DNA of 10,738 bases from positions 1-10,738 of the forward strand of contig SIBR01000060.1 in assembly GCA_009695065.1 (NCBI GenBank), written 5' to 3'. Positions 1 to 5,510 of this stretch are shown here, piece after piece; within the stretch, counting starts at the first letter, position 1; each line of letters starts with the position of its first letter. The DNA comes from Opitutus sp. (GTDB lineage Bacteria > Verrucomicrobiota > Verrucomicrobiae > Opitutales > Opitutaceae). Below the pieces are notes generated by a model. The model was given only the letters and a program-made list of their open reading frames with translations. It made no database searches and was not told the origin of the DNA. The position numbers were made by a program, and so were the translations under genes.

Positions 1-685
1 AAAGGCGCAAGGCCAGCTTGTCGCGTACAATCGGCCGACTGAGGTCGATGCTCGAGCGATAGCCGCCATAACTGTCCCCGCGCAGGGTGAGGCTGGAGAT
101 GTTCTGGGAGAGGTTGGCCTGCGTTCGAAGGACATTGACGGTACCTGAAGCCGCCCCGAGTCCGAATAGGCTCGTGTTCGCTCCGCGGCTCAGTTCCACG
201 CGTTCAGTATTGTAGGGGTCGATCGGAATCGCGGGATTCCGGGGAAAGCCATCCATCGAAATATTGGCTGAGCCCAAACCCCTGATGCGATTGGAAGTCT
301 GGGGATTGAGCTGCACCTGGTCAAATACCTCCCCGTTCGCCCCGGTGGTAAAGTTGGTGAAAGTCGCCGTGCCCTCCGTGCCGGCCTCGTACTTGAACAG
401 GTCGTTGATGTCGAGGGCCGCAAAATCGAGCATTTGCTCCTTCGTGATCACGGTGATCGACGAAGCCAAATCCTCCAAACTGGAGTTGAGCCGTGTGCCC
501 GACAGCGCAGTGGCGCCGAGATAGCCGCGGTCCTTGCTCACGTTGACTTCAAAGGGCGAAAGTTCGACGGGAGTCTCGGCGGCTTTGGCGGGAGAGTCCT
601 TCTTGGAATCCACGACTTGGGCATACAGGGAAACGAATCCGGCGCTTAACACGGCCGAGACGAGGGCAACGTTGCGCGTTTTCAT
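1..685 (-). CDS. TonB-dependent outer-membrane receptor, N-terminal part (runs off the left edge)
   Basis: This is the first 228 codons of an outer-membrane receptor for TonB-driven uptake of a large or scarce substrate. The ATG at 685-683 opens a signal peptide (MKTRNVALVSAVLSAGFVS, cleavage probably after SLYA). The segment VELSPFEVNVSKDRGYLG (about residues 40-57) is the usual N-terminal signature of verrucomicrobial receptors and overlaps the expected TonB-box position. The plug domain follows: LEDLASSITVITKEQM, then IRGLG, SMDGFPRN, and YNTERVELSRGANTSLFGLG, the typical end of the plug. The frame then enters the first barrel strands (LTLRGDSYGGYRSSIDLS). No stop occurs before the edge, and the barrel lies outside the window. 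I see no clear Shine-Dalgarno sequence. The promoter-like module at 967-1031 points toward it, with only a short ORF between, which suggests co-regulation with the sugar-oxidation operon to the right. The substrate is unknown. Confidence 0.92.
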   Translation of the reverse strand, partial: MKTRNVALVSAVLSAGFVSLYAQVVDSKKDSPAKAAETPVELSPFEVNVSKDRGYLGATALSGTRLNSSLEDLASSITVITKEQMLDFAALDINDLFKYEAGTEGTATFTNFTTGANGEVFDQVQLNPQTSNRIRGLGSANISMDGFPRNPAIPIDPYNTERVELSRGANTSLFGLGAASGTVNVLRTQANLSQNISSLTLRGDSYGGYRSSIDLSRPIVRDKLALRL

Positions 686-726
686 AATTTTTTTGGGTGT
701 GATTGGTTTTTCCGATTCATCGGCCG

Positions 727-891
727 TTATCCTTGAGAAGCACCACCTCGGGATGCTGCGGGGCTGGCGCCAGGCGAACCGGTCGGGGCGGGCGTGCCCT
801 GGGCGGACAAGGTGGCGGCGGTGGCGGCGAAAAGCAGGAGTGACGACAACGGGGCAATGCTGACCGGGTAGGGATCTCTGTTTGGTTTCAT
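727..891 (-). pseudogene. 54-codon signal-peptide ORF, possible remnant of a receptor gene start
   Basis: The ATG at 891-889 opens a 54-residue ORF that starts MKPNRDPYPVSIAPLSSLLL and continues FAATAATLSAQ, a convincing Sec signal peptide with an A-x-A cleavage site. A low-complexity Pro/Ala/Gly/Ser stretch and a stop follow. In the neighbouring frame, just before that stop, the sequence reads PEVVLLKDNGR and then stops. EVVLL at this distance from a signal peptide is how many verrucomicrobial TonB-receptor precursors continue. I therefore read it, tentatively, as the start of a second receptor that has lost nearly everything else plus its frame. It could instead be a genuine tiny secreted peptide, or a leader ORF for the receptor at 685. 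The promoter module at 967-1031 lies directly upstream in the same orientation. Confidence 0.4.
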
Positions 892-966
892 GGGGCGGGG
901 TGTTTCCTGGGCTGCGGGGATTTGGTTACGGGCACCTGCTGACACAGGGCGGCCTTCTCGGCTCTC

Positions 967-1031
967 ATCCTACATCATGCGCCGGAGCTGTCACTGCGGT
1001 TTTGGGGCTTCTTTCCTCAGGTTCTTCGTCA
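967..1031 (-). promoter_or_regulatory. Promoter module copy 3, upstream of the 54-codon ORF and TonB receptor
   Basis: On the minus strand, 1031-990 is a 42-bp block that starts TGACGAAGAACCTGAGG and ends CCGCAGTGAC. It matches the blocks at 1584-1625 and 4820-4861 in both ends and in total length. Its end forms a -35-like GTGACA (994-989), followed after 16 bp by TAGGAT (972-967) as a -10. Transcription would start near 960 and run toward the ORF at 891 and the receptor at 685. The shared upstream half is the likely activator site. Binding by the XylR-like protein is inferred from the copy beside its gene. Confidence 0.55.
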
Positions 1032-1069
1032 GAGGTCGATTGCCCGCGCCGAACGAGGTGGCGCGCCGC

Positions 1070-1535
1070 TCAGTTCCGCGGGCGCCCGGACTTTTCCAGT
1101 GCGTCCGACATGGCCGCGTAACATTTTTGGGCGACGGCGACGGGATCGTAGCCGGGTTTGCCGGAGATGCGTCCGCTCACCTCGACGACGAGCGGGCCCC
1201 GGTAGCCTCCGTCCGCCAGCATGCGCAGATACGGCGGGTAGTCGGTGTAAACTTCGCCCGGCAGGAAGGAGTCGTAGGCGGCGGGGGTTCCCTTGGTGTC
1301 CTTGAGGTGAACGAATTTCGTGTGCGCCGCGAGCGGCGGCACGCTCTGGGCCAGCGAATACCCCTCGAGCTCAAAATGGCTGCGGTCGAAGGTGAGGCCG
1401 AGTTCGGGGCGCGCGGCCTGCCGATAAAGCCAGAGCAGGCGGTCGGGCGAGTTCGGCCAACAGGCCGGCGGCGGCGAATGGTGTCCCTGAGAGCAGGGCG
1501 CGGCGCGAAAAGGTGCGGGGGCTTCGTTTTGTCAC
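1070..1535 (-). pseudogene. Tat-exported sugar isomerase/epimerase gene with its middle deleted
   Basis: Two ends of one TIM-barrel isomerase gene survive in different frames. From GTG 1535-1533 the frame reads VTKRSPRTFSRRALLSGTPF and then AAAGLLA, an excellent twin-arginine signal (SRRALL). It soon runs into unrelated codons and a stop at 1373-1371. From about 1453 another frame reads SPDRLLWLYRQAARPELGLT and continues through FDRSHFELEG, KFVHLKDTKG, LADGGYRGPLVVEVSG to a stop at 1070. That is the C-terminal ~125 residues of a xylose-isomerase-like barrel, with the Asp/His (FDRSHF) and Glu (VVEVS) metal-ligand positions kept. Family members are usually 270-310 residues, so roughly 120-150 codons between the signal and SPDR are missing, and the frame is broken. 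An intact but clearly different paralogue lies at 5511-6434. The promoter module at 1561-1625 remains in front. Confidence 0.85.
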
Positions 1536-1560
1536 GAGTGCGCGGCGTTACCGCGCTCGT

Positions 1561-1625
1561 ATCATAACCTGTCCGGGAACCGCGTCACTGCGGTTTTGCC
1601 GCAAGGAACCTCAGGTTTTTCGTCA
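1561..1625 (-). promoter_or_regulatory. Promoter module copy 2, upstream of the isomerase pseudogene
   Basis: The minus-strand block 1625-1584 starts TGACGAAAAACCTGAGG, identical to the copy at 4820 over this half, and ends CCGCAGTGAC, identical to the copy at 990-1031. The -35-like GTGACG (1588-1583) is followed after 16 bp by TATGAT (1566-1561), a near-consensus -10. Transcription would begin near 1554, about 20 nt before the GTG start at 1535. The middle also contains the small inverted repeat TGCGG/CCGCA, which is not shared by the other copies. Confidence 0.65.
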
Positions 1626-1703
1626 TCGGACCGTGCGGCAGCCCGCCGGGGAATGCGATGACGAGGGTATTTCGCTACTCCACGTTGACTGAATTCCAGT
1701 GCG

Positions 1704-1795
1704 TCAGAGGCCGCCCTTCCGTCGGAACTCCCCCGGCGTCAGGCCATGGACCTCTTTGAACGCGGTGGAGCGCAGGTTCAGGTCGGCTAACGCCC
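1704..1795 (-). pseudogene. C-terminal remnant of an AraC/XylR-family regulator
   Basis: The minus strand reads ALADLNLRSTAFKEVHGLTP and then GEFRRKGGL before a stop at 1706-1704. This corresponds to the recognition end of an AraC-type helix-turn-helix: compare HYLQAAFKQVHGLTPGEFRR in the intact regulator at 3630-4808. Positions 1720-1765 match 3661-3706 at 45 of 46 bases. Upstream of about 1795 the frame loses any resemblance to the family and soon meets the end of the toxin remnant, so the other ~360 codons of such a regulator are gone. It may be the tail of a paralogue that once controlled the adjacent isomerase gene, or a copy of the end of the neighbouring regulator. It cannot fold or bind DNA by itself. 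Confidence 0.75.
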
Positions 1796-1820
1796 GGTCC
1801 CGTCTCTTTCCGCCGCCGCG

Positions 1821-2337
1821 TCATTTGCGCCGCAGCAGGTCGGCAATCCCAACCATTTCCTCCTGGATTTGATTGCGACGAAAAGCGAAGTCGGACGCCG
1901 GCATCTGGCCTTGCAGCCCGCCGATCATGAATTCCGCGCACCGCGTCGGACTGCCGCCGATAGCGGTGGCGAAGTGCGCACCAAGCGCGTCGCACGCGAC
2001 GTTGAAACCGGAGTTGAGTTCCGCTTCCGCGCGGAATCTCTGGGCCGCCGCCGCCGTGCCGCCGTCGTAGTGCAGGACCGTCTTGTAGACATCGAAGGCA
2101 TCCTTCGGTTGCTGTCGGTGCGCGAAGGCGTTAAGCTTGAGGACGAGGAAAGGGCCGACCTCGCACACTTTGATCGCACAAGTCTGAATGGTCGCAAAGA
2201 AATTTGGGCACGAGCCCGCCGACGAGCACGACGTCGCTTTCGTAATCGCGGAGCGAACTCCAGACGGTGAGCAGCGCGGCCACGGCGAAATCGGTGCTTC
2301 CCTCCGGGTAGGCGTGATGATGCGGGTGCTTGGTCAT
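1821..2337 (-). pseudogene. AbiEii-like nucleotidyltransferase toxin gene, catalytic core deleted and frame broken
   Basis: The gene begins at ATG 2337-2335, overlapping the antitoxin stop as ATGA. The first frame reads STDFAVAALLTVWSSLRDYE and then SDVVLVGGLVPKFLC, the usual N-terminus of these type IV toxin-like nucleotidyltransferases (GG motif before the nucleotide site). It then derails after about 55 residues. The downstream part is in the next frame: IKVCEVGPFLVLKLNAFAHR, then QQPKDAFDVYKTVLHYDGG and a helical tail ending IADLLRRK at 1821. The expected middle of roughly 100-150 residues, including the acidic DxD-type catalytic motif, is missing. The product cannot be an active nucleotidyltransferase unless supplied otherwise. 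The partner gene upstream is intact, so the pair now looks like an antitoxin or repressor without its toxin. Assignment to the AbiEii/AbiGii superfamily rests on motifs and on the partner. Confidence 0.77.
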
Positions 2338-3374
2338 CGGCAAAATCCATCCCAGTCGCGCAGGGCCTTGGCTTGGTCGGGACCGCGCAGTCCGATGGAG
2401 AGCAGGTCGAGGTAGATTTGGGGATCGGCGACCAGCGGCCAGTTCCGTACGAGTCGGACTTGTTGAAATACGCCGGGGTCGTTGGGCACCGCGAGCCAGA
2501 GGCGCCCGCCATCGGTGACCGGGCGGGCCTGCAGTTCCTTCAGGAAAGAATCGTCCGGAAAAGCGGATACGTAGGCCGAAAGCACGGGTGCCGGGGTATA
2601 CGGAAAGCGCTGGTTGGCCGCGAACCACTGCGTAAAAGCCACTCGCGTGTTTGGCGTCAACTTCAGCACCTGGTCGGCGACCTGGTCGAAATTCAACGTA
2701 AGAATCGAATACTGGCGGAGCGTCACCCGGTTGGCCCAGCGGTCCTTCGCCGCCCACGCTTCGAGCAGTTCGGAGTGGCGTGCAATCCGCACCGAGCGGT
2801 TCTCGCGTTCGACAAAACCGTCGTCGCGCAAATGGCGGAGCAGGCGCGAGACAAGGCCGGGGCTGAGTTGTGTCGCGGTGCCGAGTTCCGCCTGCGTCCA
2901 TGACCGATCTTTCCCGGACAGCAACGCGCGAACCAGCCGGACGCTCTTGGTGGAAAAGGCATCTGGCGGCAGTTGGGCCGGCTTGTATGATTCCGATCGT
3001 CCGGCGCGGTCGATGAACACGCCCTCGCGACTAATCCACGTGCGGCCATTCACGTCGAGGCAGTGGATGCTGCGCTCACGGCAAAGCTTCACGATGTTGT
3101 CCGTCAGCTTGGTTGTGACGAGCAGCGGCGGGTGAGGCAGCTTGCGTTCCGCGAGCGCGGCGATCGCGCGAGCGCTCGGCACGAGTTGGTAGTCGACGGC
3201 GAAAATCAGGTCGCGATCGGCGACGTGCAGGCGCAGGAGCGCGTCGTAGCCGCGATCGGGGGCGTGCTGGCCTTCGTCGACGAAGCGCCAGTCCAGTTCG
3301 TGATCGCGCAGGACGAATTCGTGGGCGACAAGAGCGAGCTGATGCGCGGTGGTGATGAGCTTTGTTTCACTCAG
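2334..3374 (-). CDS. AbiEi-family antitoxin / winged-helix transcriptional repressor
   Basis: This protein resembles type IV AbiEi antitoxins, which neutralise an AbiEii nucleotidyltransferase and repress their own operon. The downstream gene, coupled by an ATGA overlap, is such a toxin, now broken. Visible elements are an N-terminal alpha/beta region with LLVTTKLTDNIVKLCRERSI and CLDVNGRTWI (about residues 84-114), a winged-helix domain at about 143-200 (RSWTQAELGTATQLSPGLVS, then RLLRHLRDDGFVER), and a C-terminal domain to residue 346. The start is uncertain. No ATG lies in frame upstream. GTG at 3182-3180 would cut off a convincingly coding segment (SETKLITTAHQLALVAHEFV, then DWRFVDEGQHAPDRGYDALL). 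I chose CTG 3374-3372 because coding character extends back to it and it precedes SETKL; this is an inference. The gene is apparently intact with no stop in frame. Confidence 0.8.
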   Translation of the reverse strand: MSETKLITTAHQLALVAHEFVLRDHELDWRFVDEGQHAPDRGYDALLRLHVADRDLIFAVDYQLVPSARAIAALAERKLPHPPLLVTTKLTDNIVKLCRERSIHCLDVNGRTWISREGVFIDRAGRSESYKPAQLPPDAFSTKSVRLVRALLSGKDRSWTQAELGTATQLSPGLVSRLLRHLRDDGFVERENRSVRIARHSELLEAWAAKDRWANRVTLRQYSILTLNFDQVADQVLKLTPNTRVAFTQWFAANQRFPYTPAPVLSAYVSAFPDDSFLKELQARPVTDGGRLWLAVPNDPGVFQQVRLVRNWPLVADPQIYLDLLSIGLRGPDQAKALRDWDGFCR

Positions 3375-3382
3375 AGTATTGC

Positions 3383-3418
3383 TTTTACTGACAAGTAAAA
3401 CAGGCCTTTCAAGTAAAA
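3383..3418 (-). promoter_or_regulatory. Repeated operator-like sites in the AbiEi promoter
   Basis: An AT-rich stretch just upstream of the antitoxin carries TTTTACT (3383-3389) and AGTAAAA (3394-3400), a perfect inverted repeat with a 4-bp spacer. The 9-mer CAAGTAAAA occurs at 3392-3400 and again at 3410-3418, a period of 18 bp. AbiEi proteins are known to bind inverted repeats in their own promoter, so this is a natural autoregulatory site. On the minus strand TTGAAA lies in this block as a possible -35, but I find no strong -10. The neighbouring 3419-3629 contains no convincing gene. Confidence 0.5.
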
Positions 3419-3629
3419 TGATGTCGTAAGTAATTGTAAATTAGCATGAGCCTAGTTAAGGTGCTCCAGTGTTCGCGCGCTTCCCAAGCACGCTTGGTTT
3501 TGACGGACGTACGACGCAAAACTCAGGCGAACTCTGGATTGCCCATCGATATTTCGCCCCGCGTTCCTAACACGGCCTCCTGCCGCAACCATCGGAAAAA
3601 TCTCGAACAGCATAATGGTTCAACGCGTT

Positions 3630-4808
3630 TCAAGTGAGGGTTGAATACGCCTGTGACCGTCGTCGGAACTCCCCCGGCGTCAGGCCATGGACCTGTTTGA
3701 ACGCGGCCTGCAGGTAGTGGCTGTAGGCAAACCCCGTTTGCTCGGCGATGGCCTCGATCGTCAGGTCGGTTTCGCGGAGCAGCCTCTCGACTTCCCGGAA
3801 ACGGACGTGGAGGATCTCTTCCTTGGGCGTGCGGCCAAGCGCCGCCCTCATCCGGCGATCGAGGGTGCTGCGGGAGGCGTTTAGTTTCCGGCAAAGATCG
3901 TCGACGTTGAGTCCGGTGGTGGCGTTCTCGCGGATCACCCGTGCGGCGTGGGCGACGAGGCGGTCGGTGATCACGAATTCATCCGACGAGCCGCGGACCA
4001 CGATTCCTTTCGGCGGAAACAACGTTTCGCCCTTCGGCGGTGCGCCGCCGCACATCATGCGGGCAAGAAGTTCCGCGGCGGCAAAGCCCACGGCCGCGCC
4101 GTCGAAACGCACGCTCGTCAGCGGTGGATTGACAAAGGCGCAGAGGGTCTCCTCGTTCTCGGCCCCGACCACGGCGACGTCCTCCGGCACCGCAATGCCC
4201 GCCCGCTGGCAGGCGTCCAGCACGCGCACGCCAAGCTGGTCGTTGGCGGCGAAAATCCCGACCGGCTTGGGCAGCGAGGTGAGCCAGGAAATCAGCCGGG
4301 CCTGGCCCTTCTCCCAGTCGGCCGCGCGATCGGAAACCGGCTCGGGCAGGATCGAACAGGCGCCCCCGCGGGCCTGCACCGCCGCGACGAAATTCTGCAC
4401 GCGCTCCACGAAGAACCGCTCGGTGTGCAGACTGTACACCGCGAAGGATTGGTAGCCGCGGTCGAAAAAATGCTCGGCGACCATCTGCCCGATCAAACGG
4501 TTGTCCATGCCGACAAACGGGAATGCACTCTTTAAGAATGTCGCCCGCAGCTCAACCGCGGGCAGCCCCGTCGCGGCAATCACGTCGGCCATTTCCTGCG
4601 TGAATGTCCGCGTGATGATTCCATCCCCATCCCAGTTTTTCAGCCACGGCGGCGGACCGGATTCCAACGCGCGCAACTCGATAAAGCACGACCATGGGCC
4701 GTGGGCCGCGACATAACGCCGCACCCCGGCGAGGAGTTCGCGGGTGTAGGTGCGCGTGGTTTCGACCAGGAGCGCGACCCGGGGAGGACGGCGACGGCGG
4801 GAGGCCAT
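3630..4808 (-). CDS. XylR-type transcriptional regulator (sugar-binding domain fused to AraC helix-turn-helix)
   Basis: This 392-residue cytoplasmic regulator has the XylR architecture. Residues about 9-275 form a LacI-like periplasmic-binding-type sensor (PRVALLVETTRTYTRELLAG at the start, then FPFVGMDN, VGIFAANDQLGVRVLDAC, VPEDVAVVGAENEE, PPLTSVRFDG). Residues about 285-385 form an AraC DNA-binding domain with two helix-turn-helices (VDDLCRKLNASRSTLDRRM at 302-320, IEAIAEQTGFAYSHYLQAAF at 351-370) and the family end VHGLTPGEFRRR. Proteins of this design usually activate sugar catabolic genes on binding a sugar. It is transcribed divergently from the DJ-1/isomerase/cytochrome/propeller operon across 83 bp that contain one copy of the shared 42-bp module, so it is the obvious regulator of that operon and probably of the other two module copies. 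The ATG at 4808-4806 is supported by the typical start RRRRPPRVALLVE. The ligand cannot be named. Confidence 0.95.
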   Translation of the reverse strand: MASRRRRPPRVALLVETTRTYTRELLAGVRRYVAAHGPWSCFIELRALESGPPPWLKNWDGDGIITRTFTQEMADVIAATGLPAVELRATFLKSAFPFVGMDNRLIGQMVAEHFFDRGYQSFAVYSLHTERFFVERVQNFVAAVQARGGACSILPEPVSDRAADWEKGQARLISWLTSLPKPVGIFAANDQLGVRVLDACQRAGIAVPEDVAVVGAENEETLCAFVNPPLTSVRFDGAAVGFAAAELLARMMCGGAPPKGETLFPPKGIVVRGSSDEFVITDRLVAHAARVIRENATTGLNVDDLCRKLNASRSTLDRRMRAALGRTPKEEILHVRFREVERLLRETDLTIEAIAEQTGFAYSHYLQAAFKQVHGLTPGEFRRRSQAYSTLT

Positions 4809-4819
4809 GAATAATGGGG

Positions 4820-4885
4820 TGACGAAAAACCTGAGGTTTCGTGACTAATCCGTGCAGTGACGATTACAGCCAAGCAGAATATACT
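4820..4885 (+). promoter_or_regulatory. Promoter module copy 1, upstream of the sugar-oxidation operon
   Basis: Positions 4820-4861 begin TGACGAAAAACCTGAGG and end GCAGTGAC, matching two other 42-bp blocks in the window at both ends and in spacing. The end provides a -35-like GTGACG (4857-4862), and TATACT (4880-4885) follows after 17 bp as a -10. The left half is also nearly palindromic here (ACGAAA at 4822-4827 facing TTTCGT at 4837-4842), a plausible site for the dimeric XylR-like protein whose gene starts at 4808 on the other strand. A site just upstream of and overlapping the -35 is how AraC-type activators usually work. The predicted start of transcription is at about 4891-4893, on the ATG at 4892. 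Confidence 0.65.
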
Positions 4886-4891
4886 GCGCGC

Positions 4892-5476
4892 ATGACTCCT
4901 CCATTCCAAGGCAAGGCACTCATCGTGGTGGGCGACGCGGCGGAAACGCTCGACACCCTCTATCCCTACTACCGGCTGATCGAAGCCGGCATCCAACCCG
5001 TCGTCACCGGCCCCGAGCGCCGCCGCTACCAGATGGTGATGCACGAAGTGAAGCCGGGCTGGACCATCACCAAGGAGTGGGAGGGCTATACCATCGACGT
5101 CGACGTGCCGTTCTCAGAGGTGAAGGAGGAGGAGTATCTCGGCATCATGTTCTCCGGCGGGCGTGCCCCGGAATACATCCGCTATGATCCCGATCTCGTG
5201 CGGATCACGAAACATTTTTTCGCGGCGAACAAGCCCATCGCCTCGGTGTGTCACGGCGTGGAAATTCCGGCCTACGCGCGCTGCGTGCAGGGACGCCGCA
5301 TGGCCACGGTGGCGAAATGTAAATTCGACCTCGAAGTCTGCGGGGGCATCTACGTCGACGCGGCGTGTGTCGTGGACGGCAATCTCGTCTCGGGCCGCAC
5401 CTACCGCGACAACGGGCACTATCTGGGACCGTGGATTAAAATGCTCGAAGCCGCGCGCGATGCCGGGTCAAAATAG
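4892..5476 (+). CDS. DJ-1/PfpI family protein (class I glutamine-amidotransferase-like)
   Basis: The 194-residue protein has the compact DJ-1/PfpI fold: a first strand KALIVVGDAAETLDTLYPYY carrying the conserved acidic position (Glu18), the GGRAPEYIR segment (89-97) that is the PfpI-type oxyanion/substrate loop, and the nucleophile elbow ASVCHG with Cys120-His121. The family covers glyoxalase/deglycase-like, hydratase and protease activities, so the exact reaction is open. No signal peptide is visible, so it should act in the cytoplasm. I chose ATG 4892, not the earlier in-frame codons, because the next residues lead straight into the first beta strand and the -10 of the promoter overlaps the earlier codons. 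It is the first gene of a plus-strand operon, 34 bp before the isomerase gene. In that context it may act on reactive carbonyl by-products of sugar oxidation; that is inference. Confidence 0.9.
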   Translation: MTPPFQGKALIVVGDAAETLDTLYPYYRLIEAGIQPVVTGPERRRYQMVMHEVKPGWTITKEWEGYTIDVDVPFSEVKEEEYLGIMFSGGRAPEYIRYDPDLVRITKHFFAANKPIASVCHGVEIPAYARCVQGRRMATVAKCKFDLEVCGGIYVDAACVVDGNLVSGRTYRDNGHYLGPWIKMLEAARDAGSK

Positions 5477-5510
5477 CAGTCGATCCGATGACTCGCTCCG
5501 CCCCCGTCGC

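Noticed and set aside
890..1567. Long plus-strand open frame of 225 codons
   Set aside because: It is antisense to the isomerase remnant, Arg/Gly-rich with no motif, and explained by GC-rich third-position bias.
2131..2901. 256-codon minus-strand frame joining antitoxin antisense-frame codons to the toxin N-terminus
   Set aside because: Only its last part, from ATG 2337, is the toxin start; the upstream part is an out-of-frame reading of the antitoxin gene.
3484..3501. CCAAGC/GCTTGG hairpin followed by TTTT, resembling a plus-strand terminator
   Set aside because: The stem is only six pairs with a two-base loop and no plus-strand gene ends there.
3446..3637. 63-codon plus-strand ORF between antitoxin and regulator
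   Set aside because: No recognisable motif or ribosome site, and it overlaps the regulator's stop in antisense; not supportable as a gene.
5163..5510. In-frame upstream extension of the isomerase ORF
   Set aside because: It overlaps the DJ-1/PfpI gene in another frame, and ATG 5511 begins a textbook twin-arginine signal.
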